DNA from: Cochliopodium minus
Lineage: Eukaryota > Discosea > Himatismenida > Cochliopodiidae
DNA length: 50,180 nt
NCBI GenBank assembly: GCA_024220525.1
Contig: JAMYWO010000008.1
Location: forward strand, 155,538 to 205,717
Direction of reading: 5' to 3'
Within the stretch, counting starts at the first letter, position 1. Every line of letters begins with the position of its first letter. Positions 25,892-36,885 of this stretch are shown one piece after another. The notes under the pieces were generated by a model. It did not search any database. It was not told where the DNA came from and was given only the letters and a program-made list of their open reading frames with translations. The position numbers and the translations under genes are program-made.

Positions 25892-27452
25892 TCATTTATG
25901 TTTATTGAGTACAAGTATTTCAAAATCGGAATTTGGAAGTAAAAAATAACGAATGATGATTGACAATATAGGTTTGGGAAATGTCACCTTGATTCTCTTT
26001 GAAAAAGTTTTGGAGCAAAGGAACAAAGAAAAGATAACTTTCTGAATTCTTTTTGGAAAGAATTTGTTTCTTTGGAAATTCCACAAAATCCCATCTTTAT
26101 ATTCTTGATACACCCCCAAAACCTTTTCATCATATTTTTTATTTTCGTTCAGTTTAAAATAATAAATTTGTTGAGAGGACAAAATGACAGAAAGAAGGTC
26201 ATGAGTGATTTTAGTTTCTCCCCGATATAACGAAGAATAAGAAGGCTCTCCCCTTGTTTTCAAATTTGCCTTTTTTTCAATCAACCACTTGATTAGCATT
26301 ATGTCAAAATTTTGGCAAATAAAGTTATGTAAAGGAGAGTTGTGGGAATTTGAGAAAAAGTTAATGTCGCTTTTTTTTTCTAGGAAAAATTTCAAAAAAG
26401 GTTTGGTAGTAATCTTTCTTTTACTATAGAAAACCAAGTTTTTTTCGTTTCCAACATCCGCTTTGTGTTCCATCAAAAATTTCATCATTTCAATGTTTAA
26501 GTCAAGATTAGAATCACTCAGCATCAGCTGAAAAGTAGTGTAAGAATCTATGATTCCAATCTTTATGTTCAAATCACTTTTATTTTCAATGAGATATTTC
26601 ATTTTTTCCATATTATATGGTTTGTTTTCGTTGTATACACACAAACTGTGGAGACTCGTGTATTTGCTTCCATTCTGAGCATTGATCTTAGCTTTGTTTT
26701 CGACGAAACACTTGATCATTTCAAAGCTTCCTCCTTTCCTTGAACATGTATAATGAAGAGGAATACATCCACTCCAATTTGACAAGTTCACACTTACTTT
26801 TTTTTCAATGAGAAACTCAATCATTTTCAAACTTTTTTTGTGCTTACTAAGATAATGTATTGCATTATTCTTGTTTTCATCTTCTAAACCAAAATCAGCT
26901 TTGTATTCCACCAATTTTTAATAAATTCATTGTGACATTTCTTTTTCGGAAAAACAAATAGTACAAAGGCATGTTGTTGGACACTTTCATGTTTAAATCA
27001 CTTTTCTTTTCGATCAGATAAAATATTGTTTTGTACGCAACTCTTTTAGAGATTGCGATTTGGAGTGGTGTTTCCATGCTTATATTCTTGTAATTCAAAT
27101 TGCTTTTGCTTTCGGCTACCTTTATCATTTCTAAATGATTCCTTTTCTTTATTTCATCAAATTGTGGTGTATAGCTCTTCATCATGTAATGCAGAGGTGA
27201 ATTCTCGTATTTATCCCTTATATTCAAATCTGCTTTCTTCTCTATGAATAATTTCAATAATTCCGCAGTAATCCTTTCATTCTGGCATAGAATGTTGATT
27301 GGTGTTTCTTTATATCTCGGGCAATCAGCTCTAAAATGATTTATATCTGCTCCTTTTTCAATTAATTCTTTCAATATTTCTATTTCAATTCCCTCTTTCT
27401 TTAAACATTCAGATATAAGCCTCTTATTCAATTCCCTCTTCTCATGATCCAT
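25892..27452 (-). CDS. Ankyrin-repeat protein with one frame break
   Basis: ATG at 27452. The first part (27452-26895) and the second (26914-25892) are both clear ankyrin repeats (E-K-G-A-D-I-N, N-S-P-L-H-Y-M, E-H-K-A-D-V-G, N-S-P-L-H-N-F), but they are in different frames. They meet near 26910-26920 at an A5 run, where the expected pattern L-L-K-x-L-V-E-Y-K-A-D is interrupted. No splice signals fit, so this is a sequencing error or a real frameshift. About 510 residues in total if joined. Ankyrin units are about 33-38 residues with E-K-K-A-D/N-L-N turns. The end (K-F-F-P-K-R-I-Q-K-V-I-F ... F-P-K-P-I-L-S-I-I-I) is the same C-terminal module seen in the ankyrin gene at 8731 and in the RCC1-like genes. 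No introns otherwise. Confidence 0.78.
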
Positions 27453-27619
27453 GCAAAATTGAATTTTTTGAAGAAATCGATTTTATTTTTTTAATTGGAA
27501 CATAATATTAAAATAAAAAGAGATTTATAGTTTTATTGAAGTAATTGGATTGTTATCCTGATCCATTCACCTTTCAACTTTTGAAGATTTCTTTTTAACA
27601 TTTTATTATAAAAAAAAAA

Positions 27620-29522
27620 ATGAAGGAAACTTCTTCAATTTTGAAGGATAAAGGTTTTCATGAGCTATGGATGGAAGCCGAAATCTACATTCCCAAGATA
27701 TATGATGGGATTGATTTCTGCCAGCAGCTCAAAGAAATAATAGAGGTATTAGATAGAAAGAATCACAAATTGTTGTCTGAGAATCTATCGATAGAAGCAC
27801 ACAAATGGATTAAATGGATGAAGAAGAGATTTCAAGAATATATGCAGAAATTAGGAAGTAATATAAAATTCATAAAAAGTTTTCAAATCCACTTAAATTT
27901 CTTTAAAACCATAAACACATAATGAAACAAATCTCAATAATATTTGTATTACTTTTTCCAATATCAAATGAAATCTTTTTTATAAACTTTATTGAGCAAA
28001 CAAAACCAAGAATCGCATCGAAATTAAAACAAAAAAATAAAATATTTTACTTTCCAATTGAGATATGTTATTCTCGGGCATAATGAGCACCCCCAAAAAT
28101 TTTTTTTTGTAAAATCATTTTAATGCATTATTAAGATAAAGTGATTTCAATTATAAAGTAATCACCTTTAAACATTATACTTAAAATGATCTGATATAAA
28201 CAAAAATCAAAAATTTGATGCTGAGAAATTTCGAAAAATTCAAGATTGAAATTTTTATAAAAAACATCATAAATAATATATCAATAATTTTAAAATTGAT
28301 AAATAAAAATTTATAACCAATAGTTTTAAAATATATTCTATTCAACCAAATTAAAAAACAAATTTCTTTTATAAATTTAATTATAGTTTCTTTATGCAGT
28401 AGTACCAAATTTGATCAAGATTTAATCGAAGAAGCATTCGAATGTGTCCATTTGATACTCGAAACAACAAAAAACTTAAAAAAAGCAAACGAATTCTTTG
28501 AAATTTCACTGAAAAAATTCGAAGAAAAAAATAAAGAGAAAAAAATGATTGATTTCACTTTTGGAGAATTAAATTGTTTTTTGTTTTACACAAACATATA
28601 CACAAATAAACATATCAAAAACAAAATCTCTATGGTTCAAAAAAAGGCGGGAAAAGAAATTTTGGAAGAACTCGATTTTTTAGAGGAGATTCTTGAGACA
28701 GTTAACTCAAAGTTTAAGAAGATAAAACAAACTATTGAAGATGAAGATGAGGAAGAGGAAGAAGAAGAGGAAGAAGGTAAAAAAAATAAATAAATATTTT
28801 TATTATTTTTTAGTTGCTTTAAATTTTAATTAATATTTATTTTTTTTAATTTTTTTCAATTTTTTTCATTTGATTTATTTTTTATATTTTTTTTTGAAGA
28901 TGTTGATTATTTAAAGGACAAGTTTTTGTTCATCAAGTATTACACTTCCAAAATTAAGCATTCTGGTATTTCTGTTTCCCTTTTGTTTATTTTAACTTTG
29001 TTCTTAATTTTTAAAATAGGAAGAACTTTTTACAATCATCTCACTGGTGTATACAAATTATTAAAATTTGATGGAGAAAAGTAATCTTTTTGATTTAAAA
29101 TTAACATTTTTTAAAATTAACATTTTTTTTTGTAATTTATTATTTGTTTCCTTTTATTTTTGATATTATTTTTTTTTATCTTTTTATTTTCATTTTTTTA
29201 AAAAATTAGTGATGATGTTTGTATATCAGGTCTTTATCATTCTATTTATGGAACAGAGTTTTTCAAGTTCCAAAGCAAAGAAATCACGAGGGAGAAGGTC
29301 AAGGAGCTGATCGGGGAATATCCGGAGTGTCTTGTCCACATTTTTTGCAGCACACAAAACCGCATTCGATCATTCATCGACAACACTTTGAATCTTACTG
29401 AGCAACAGAGGTTGGATTTGATGAAGATAGAGGTTGCTAATTTGAGTGATCAAAATGGTAGTGGGAAGTACACTGAGAAGATTGAAAAACTGAAAAATGA
29501 AATTTCTAAAAACTTTAAATAA
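27620..29522 (+). CDS. Coiled-coil protein fused to a DUF6817 (HD-like) domain
   Basis: Five exons in phase: 27620-27857, 28387-28776, 28900-28965, 29020-29080 and 29210-29522 (TAA). The N-terminal 210 residues are helical (G-F-H-E-L-W, D-G-I-D-F-C-Q-Q-L), vaguely like BAR/F-BAR coils. An acidic run of Asp/Glu follows. The C-terminal part matches DUF6817, an HD-like metal-dependent fold: K-H-S-G-R-T-F-Y-N-H-L-T-G-V, then D-V-C-I-S-G-L-Y-H-S-I-Y-G-T, and I-G-E-Y-P-E-C-L-V. The histidines in H-S-G, N-H-L and L-Y-H-S-I-Y-G are the likely metal ligands. Substrate unknown. The 529-nt first intron holds a dispersed repeat. Divergent from the ankyrin gene, 168 bp apart. Confidence 0.75.
28075..28260 (-). 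repeat. Dispersed repeat, copy 2 (inside an intron)
   Basis: Inverted relative to the copy at 1500-1680. Reads GGGCATAATGAGCACCCCCA at one end and TGATCTGATATAAAC further in. Lies in intron 1 of the DUF6817 gene. Confidence 0.6.
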
Positions 29523-29798
29523 TAAAAACAAATTAAAAGATTAACAAGGGTTTTATTAATGCATAGAAAAGATTAGAAATAAGGTCAACTTTTTTTATTT
29601 TTTATATCTTCAATTCTATTTCAATTCTTGTGTCAAAGAAAAGGCAAATTCATTTTGAAAAAGATTTTTATGGTTAAAATTTTAGTTGAAATAAAATTTG
29701 TTTGCCAAACAAGAAAATTCTATTGGAGCAAAGATAGAATCATTCTGTTTGATCAGATCAATTGCTGAATATGAAATAAAAAAAAATTTGAGAGAAAA

Positions 29799-31446
29799 AT
29801 GAAAAATTTTTTTGATAAAGTAAAGACCAGATTGAAAATGCCTTGGGCTTTTGAAGGTGATTTCATAGCCCCACAAAGAGATAATGCTTTGCATGGTGTA
29901 GATTATAGATATCCTTCTCCTGGGTAAAAAAAAAATTTAACCTTCCTTTAAATTATATGAATATTATATAAATTATTCAACAATATACAACTTCTTTAAT
30001 ATTTTTATTCAAAAAAAATATAAATATTTGCACATTTGAAGATAATTTATTTCTTTTAATTGTTATTCAAAGAGAATATTACAAAGCTATAATTAAAAAA
30101 TAAATATACTATTAATCCAAAAATAATAGTATAGATTATAGTGGAATACTTCTTCTGTAACTAAAAGAAATTAATAATCTCTTGATTATCCTTCATAATG
30201 AACCATATAGGACATTATTGAAACCAAATAAAAACTAATGATTATATTTTTAAAAAGGTATTAAGATAACGAGAAATTATTTGTATTTTAATGCGATTTC
30301 AATTGTATATTTGAGGTTATATCTCCAAAATATCGATCTTTGAGTTTTTTTTCATAGTGTTAAAAAAATATGTGTTATATTTTTAAAAAGGGTATTATAT
30401 TTAATTGCAAATCAAGAGAAATAAAAAAATCGACACATCAAAATGATATAAAATAATATTTGAGGAATATAGATTCAAAAGTATTAATAAAATGCGATAA
30501 GATTATTTAATTTACAGATCATCATTTCAACAGATCTTTTTTTTAATTTCATTTTTTTTAAAAGATTTCATACTAACATAATTTTTTTTTTCCCTCCAAA
30601 AATCAGATCCCAACCAAACCCAGAGTTGAGAGAAAACTTTCCAGGGCAAACAGACGAAAGTTTGGCTCAAAGCTACTATTTCCAAGACCCTTCCAGATAC
30701 TACGTTGAATCCCAAATTGTCACCTTCAAATTCGCAAAGGGAAAACTCGTTGATGTCTCCTCCAGAGAATTGGAACAAGGTAAAAAAATATTTTTAAATT
30801 TTTTAAATTTTTTTAATTTATCTTTTTCAAAATTAATAAATTTATTTTTATTCAATAATTTCTCAAATTAAGAATTTTTTATTTTTTTTTATTTTTTTAT
30901 TTTTTATTATGTTCTATTTTTTTATTCTCTTTTTATTTTTGAAATGTAGGTTCACCTGATGCACCTTTTCAATCATTGGGAATGAAAAAAATCGACATGA
31001 GTGAAGAGATCAACAACTGGAAGTCCAGAGTCGCACAAAACGTTCACTACTATGACAACCCTCTCAACATCCACGGTTACGCTGAAAAATGGATCAACAC
31101 TCCAATCGAAGAATGGGATGCGTATTATGATCCTGAAGTAAAAAAAATAAAAATAATTTTTATTTTCTTTTATTTTATTTTTAATTTATTTTTAATTTAT
31201 TTTTTTTTTAAATTTTTATTTTTTATTTTTTATTTTACTTTTTGAATTTTTTATTAGGAAAACACAACTCCTACTGGTCCTGGTTATTTCAGAGTTGAAG
31301 ATCATGAGGCTCCTGAAGTATTCCAAGAAGAAACAATGGAGACCATTCAAAGAGAAATCATCTTTTCTAAGGTCCAAAACGAATATTTAAAACATTTGCA
31401 CCAACAAAGCAAAATTGCTGAAGCTAACAATTCAACTACTAACTAA
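29799..31446 (+). CDS. Conserved-looking protein of unknown function
   Basis: Four exons in phase: 29799-29923, 30607-30779, 30950-31137 and 31258-31446 (TAA), about 224 residues. The N-terminus M-K-N-F-F-D-K-V-K-T-R-L-K can form an amphipathic basic helix, so mitochondrial import is possible. The rest is rich in Tyr, Trp, Pro and Asn (D-Y-R-Y-P-S-P-G, Y-Y-D-N-P-L-N-I-H-G-Y-A, W-D-A-Y-Y-D-P-E) with no membrane helix, in the style of an accessory subunit of a mitochondrial complex. I could not place it in a family. Exon sequence is markedly richer in GC than the introns. The first intron (683 nt) is the longest in this part and holds no gene that I can see. Confidence 0.7.
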
Positions 31447-31538
31447 ATCTTTTAAAGAGAAATAATTTGTATTTCAGAAAAACGAATAAAAAAAATAAAC
31501 TCTCTTCTTTATTTCAAAATTAAAAAATTAAAAAAAAA

Positions 31539-34500
31539 TTATTTAATCAAAATAAAAATTTTGTTTTTAATATCAGAGGCTGTCACACTCAAGTTTTGAC
31601 CAGGATAGCACTTTTCAGACATTTTCCCGTAATATATGAATTGACTAATACAGTTTTCAACGAAAGTTGACCATACAATTTGAAACAAGGTTGGGTTTCC
31701 ACTGAATTTTTTTGAGTATTTCTCTTTGTGAATAAGAAGTATGATCTTTTTTATTGAATCAAAACCATTTTTCTTGTTTAGTTTTTCAAAAGAAGATTTT
31801 GAATGAGTTGTTTGATAATGGATTTCTCTTTAAAAATAAAAAATATTAGAAGAAGAAGAAAAAAATATTTAAAAAATAAAAATAATTTTTTTTTTTACGT
31901 TGGATCTATTCCTCTTTCGAAAAATTTATCTATTTCTCTGAAGAATGAAAAGAAGCTGGGTATTTTGTGAGAAAAGACTATTTTGGCATAGTTCTCGCTG
32001 TTTTTCTTAAGTTTTTCCTCTGCAGATTCTTTTAGTTTTTTCAAATAATCTATTTCCTCACTTTTCTTTTTGAAAAAGTCAAACAAGTAATAGTAGTTTT
32101 CTATCCAAAGAGAACAAAAAAAAAATAAAAATTAATCAAACAAGAAATTCAAAAAAAGTAAAGTAAAAAGTAACCTATTCTAGTTAAAATAACTCTTCTT
32201 TCATCTACATCCGTTTTTGTTTCCACTTTATCGTCCAACCAATCTGTTATTATCAAAAAAATGAGAAAAAAAAAAAAGAAAAGAAAAATATACCATAAAT
32301 TCTGTTTAAAAGATCAGACAATATGGGGCTTGTTACTGTTAGTTGAAAAATAAAACAAAAATAATCAATAAAAAAAAAAGTGAAAAAATTCACCATCACG
32401 GGCTTCTTTTCCTAGAAAATTTTTAAAATTTTAAACAAAATTAAAAAAAAATAAAAATGAAAAATAAAATAAAATTTTGAAAAAAAATAAAAATAAAAAT
32501 AAAAAATAAAATAATTAAATGAAAATTTTAAAAAGAAAATAATTTTTTGAACCATGTGTCTCTAGCCTTTCAATGAAAGAAGGCAAGTCTTTGACAACTT
32601 GAACAACAGACTGAGAACCTTTTTTAGTTTTGTTGACAAGGAGTTTGGGAGGGATTTTGGACATTTCCGCTTCAACGATTTTGTCTACCACCCCCGAGAC
32701 GTCCTTTTCTATTTTCGAGAAGAATTTGGAGAGACATTGAGGAAGTTTTTTCTGATTTATTTCCTTCATTTTGTTGTTAATTATAATTTTCATTCCCACT
32801 GATGCTCTGAAAATAAAATAAAATTAAAAATAAAAATAATAAAAATAATATAATAAATTTTTTTTAAAATTATTTATTATTTGATAAAAGAATTTTTTTT
32901 AATTTTATTTTTTGAAAAGTTTTTTTTTATATTAATATTTATTAACTCTTGATTTTTTTTATTTTTTATTTTTTGAAAAGTTTTTTTTTTACTGTCTTTC
33001 ACTTTTGTTTGCAGATTGCACAAGTCCTTCCAACTCGCTACTAATTTGCATAAACAAAGTTGATAAAGTGTTGTCAATACTAAAAAAAAAATTTAATGAA
33101 TAAAAATTGAATAAAAAAAAAAAAAAATTTTAATGATTAAATTTTAAAAATAAATAAAAAATAAATAAAAAATAAATAATATCTAATTTTATTATACTCT
33201 AATGTCGCATAAATAGTGTTGGTGTTTTCTTCAGATGGAAACAATAAAGGTGATGATTCTTTTTTCTCTGCTACCTCTTAATAAAAAATGAAGAAAAAAA
33301 TAAATTAAAAAATAATAATTAAGAAAAATAAAAGTATTAAAAATAATAAAAAAATAAAAAATAAAAAAATAAAAATAAAAGAAAATTATAGAATAAAGAA
33401 ATAAAGAAAGAAATGATTTATTTTTTACCTTTTTCGAAAGGAGAGTTCTCATACAAAAAATCCCAAAAATGTAAAGTGGAGAGAAAAGTGGAGAGGATAG
33501 ACTCGAGGTACTTGCGGAACTTTACCTCCATTTTTTCGGAGGAAGATTTGATGAAGGATTCGAAATATCCTCTAATTTCCCTCTTGTATATCGCCTTTAA
33601 TGAGTTCATGTACATCTCGAAAATGTCCGAGAAATATGAAAGGGGAACCCATTTCAAAAGAGGCTTTTTGTTAAAAAAAAAAAAATTATTATTAAAAAAA
33701 TTTGTGTAAAAATTTATTAAAAAAATGTGACGAAAAATTAAAATAAAAAATTAAAAAAATTATCAAAAAATACAATAAAAAAATTTGAAAAAAATTAAAT
33801 CGAAAATAAATTTTTGTTGGATTAAAAATGTTTTTAAAATGTTAATAAAAATATTTGCAAAAATATTTTAGAAATATTAATAATTTTATTTTATTTTTAT
33901 TTTTGTTTTTTACTTTGTAGTTGGAAAAATCAATGATGAACATTTTATCTTTTTCAGATTGGTCGTTTTTGAGGAGGATGCAAGTCTTTTTGTTGCCCTC
34001 TACTTGTTCTTTGAAATACTCTTTCATGAATGTCACGAATTTCTCCGCCAATTTAATTCTAAAAATAAACATATAAAAATAAAAATAAAAATGAAAAATA
34101 AAATTGAATAATTTAAAAAATAAAAAAAATAAAAAAATATAAAAAATTAAAAAATAAAAAATATTAAATAAAATAAAAAATTATGATTAAAATAAAATAA
34201 TTTAAATAAATTAAATAATTTGAATAAAATAAAATAATTTTTAGTTTACTTTAGTTGGGAATAGACGGTCAACCTGTCTTTCACTGCTTCCATTTTTTTG
34301 AGTTTTGGATGAATATTGCTTTCGTCAACTTTCTCCAAAGCAGTAATGGCCTCTATTTAAATGAAAATACAAAAATAAATCAAAAAAATAAAAATAAGAT
34401 CAAAAAATAACTATTTTAATGATTGTGAAAATAGATTAAAATAAATAAATTAATAGAAAAATTTTAAAAAAAAAGAAAAAATTCAAATAAATTAAATGAT

Positions 34501-35566
34501 AGTTCCATTTTAAAAAATGTATAAAATAAAAAAAAAATAAAAAAAATAAAAATGGTTCAAAATAAAATAATTAAAATAAAATAAAATAAAAAATAAAATA
34601 AAATAAAAAATAAAAAATAAAATAAAATAAAAAATAAAATAAAAAATAAAATAAAATAAAAAAATAAAAAATAAAATAAATCAAAATTTTTTACCAATAA
34701 CTTTTCCAAGATTAGAAGATGTAAAAGAAGGATTGTTGAGGGTGTCCGTTACGGCCTTGCTTAGATCAAGCTTGTTTTGGAGCTCTTCGATGATGGAGAG
34801 GAGTTTCTTCTGGTTGTTAGTGATGATCTTGTAGTGGTTGTTTTCCTCGTTGATTTCTTTGACGTATTCTTGTGTAACAGAAAGACTCATTTGATGTTGC
34901 ACCATCCCTTAAAAAAATTAAAAAATAAATTAAAAAATAAATTAAAAAATAAATTAAAAAATTAAAAATAAATCAAAATTAAAATAAATAATTTTAAATA
35001 AAAAAATAAACAAAAAATTAAATTTAAATAAAAAATATTTTTGTTTGACCCACTGGTAAGCATGGAGCCATCTTCCAAGAGAACATATGTGGTGTGAGAC
35101 CCACAAAAAATGTCTTTAATGAGAGGGTTGTTCATTATTACTTTGGGTTCTTGCAAATGTGCTTCAGTGATGCCTAACAAAAAATAAAAAAAAATGAAAA
35201 ATTAATGAAAAAAAAAATTATAAAATCAAAAATAAAAAAAATAAAAAAAAATAAATATCTAAAAATAATGATTTAAATATAAAAATTTTTTACCAAGTTG
35301 TCCATAATCGTTTTTTCCTTTTTTTAAAAAAAAAATTGTTTAATATTTTTTTTTTGAAATTAATTTAAAATATTTTTGTTTTTACCAAGAGCAATCAACT
35401 CACCTTTAAAAATAAATATATAATTTATTTTTTTTATTATTATAATTTTTTATTTTTTGTTTGCCATTTTTTTTTAAGATGAGAATATAGAACCATCCAC
35501 ATTTTATCGTTTTCACGTCAGGTTCCAACATCAGCATTAATTGATTTTTCTCCATTCTTTTGTACC
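31539..35566 (-). CDS. EXOC1: Exocyst subunit Sec3/EXOC1 C-terminal region with RCC1 exons spliced in front
   Basis: From the 5' side: RCC1-type exons 35566-35465, 35403-35386, 35317-35294 and 35173-35054, then Sec3 exons 34907-34695, about 34357-34253, 34066-33916, 33662-33429, and several more to a TAA at 31539. Sec3 part: N-Q-K-K-L-L-S-I-I-E-E-L-Q-N-K-L, M-E-A-V-K-D-R-L, then F-S-N-Y-K-P-L-L-K-W-V-P and A-I-Y-K-R-E-I-R-G-Y-F-E, all typical of EXOC1; the coiled C-terminus runs to the stop. Sec3 tethers secretory vesicles at the plasma membrane. The usual N-terminal PH domain is absent. Instead RCC1 blades (L-I-A-L-G-K-N-D-Y-G-Q-L-G) precede and splice in phase 1 (donor GTGGGT, acceptor TTTAAG). 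If RCC1 is a separate gene, Sec3 would start at ATG 34905. The 5' start of the RCC1 part is not found. Confidence 0.8.
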
Positions 35567-36190
35567 CTAATAAAATCAAGAAATATAAAAAATATAAAAA
35601 ATATAAAAATATAAAAATAAAAAATAAAAAATAAAAAAATGAAAAAATAAAAAAATAAAAAAATAAAAAAATAAAAAATAAAAAACAAAAAATAAAAAAC
35701 AAAACACTTATGTAGTGATTTATTTCTAAATATCTACACAGGATGCTAAAGTATTAAGATAAAAAATTTGAAATAGAAATCCCTTGGAAGGGGCCAACAT
35801 AATTCATCGAAGTTTATATTTATGGAAGATATTTAAATTGATACATTTCTACTTTAATCAAAATTTTATCTATATGTTTTGAACTGATAATTAAAACTCT
35901 GTATATATCTCTCATATTTATATGGGAAATATAATATATTCATTCAAACACATAAAAAATAAAAACTCAAAAAAAAACAAAAAAATGAAAAAACTTTAAA
36001 AATAAAAATAAATCAAAAAAAAACAATAATAAAAAGAATTTTAATAAATNTTTTTTATTTTTTATTTTTTATTTTTTATTTTTTATTTTTTATTTTTTAT
36101 TTTTTATTTTTTATTTTTTATTTTTTGCATTTTATTTTTAATATTAATCTATGTTTTTTGACATTTATTTTTTATTATTTTTCTCAACAG
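35567..36190. other. Region with assembly n and TTTTTA repeat, no confident gene
   Basis: Contains A-rich intron-like repeat (35575-35700), about 350 bp of unassigned AT-rich sequence, an n at 36050 and a (TTTTTA)n tract to about 36126. The missing 5' exons of both the minus-strand RCC1-Sec3 gene and the plus-strand RCC1-like gene 1 should lie around the n, so sequence is probably lost here. Confidence 0.65.
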
Positions 36191-36836
36191 GAAGTGAAAT
36201 TTCTATTATCCTCGTAAAAGATTTTTTCTGTTATTCCACTTTTTTGAATTTTTTTTTTAAAATTTTTTTGAAAAAGGATGAATGTGGGAATTTATACGAC
36301 ATAGAAGGAAAATTAGTTCCATTTCCAGAACCTGTCATAGAAATAGCTTCTGGTTTCCAACATTTAATGGCTGTTTCCAAAACGAATCAACTTTACATTG
36401 CTTCATCTACAAAGTGTGACTATGAGTACCCATATTTTATTTTTTACCTTAATTTATAATTTTTTATGAATATATTTTTGAAAAAAAAAATAAAAAGAGA
36501 ACTTGGTAAAAAACAAAACTTTTTAAAAAATGATTTTAAAGTTTAAAGAAATTTTGTTTCAATTATAATTGAAATTTAGGATATTACACTGTGGTAGAAA
36601 GAAATGATTTTCTATATTTAAAGTTTTTTGCAAAAGTTGAAAGTACATTTCCACTTTCTCTCCCTAAATCATACAGTTCTGAAGATTGGTCTCCATCCAA
36701 TCACAAATTCTTCCAACGTTCTTTCCGGAATTTGATATTTACAATCATGATTTGTAACAAGTTTTCAAAACAAATCAAGTTTCCAAAAGTTTTGTTGACA
36801 AATTTTATTTTTGTTTTTCTTTCGAAAAAAAATTAA
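36191..36836 (+). CDS. RCC1-like paralog 1, 5' end missing
   Basis: Exons in phase: 36191-36213, 36277-36425, 36498-36505 (8-nt microexon) and 36580-36836 (TAA). The visible part is the last RCC1 blade (D-E-C-G-N-L-Y-D, H-L-M-A-V-S, then E-E-L-G from the microexon). It is followed by the C-terminal module K-F-F-Q-R-S-F-R-N-L-I-F ... K-F-P-K-V-L-L. It is highly similar to paralog 2, including S-T-F-P-L-S-L-P-K-S-Y-S-S, so it is a recent tandem duplicate. RCC1 propellers bind proteins or act as GEFs; the role here is unknown. The first half is absent because the assembly breaks at 36050. Confidence 0.75.
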
Positions 36837-36885
36837 AAATAAAAAAAAAAAAAAAAAATTTGGTTTATATTTTCTTTCGAGAAAG

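Noticed and set aside
35700-36050. Possible minus-strand exon of the RCC1-Sec3 gene
   Set aside because: A short open stretch near 35790-35830 exists but has no matching splice sites or RCC1 motif.
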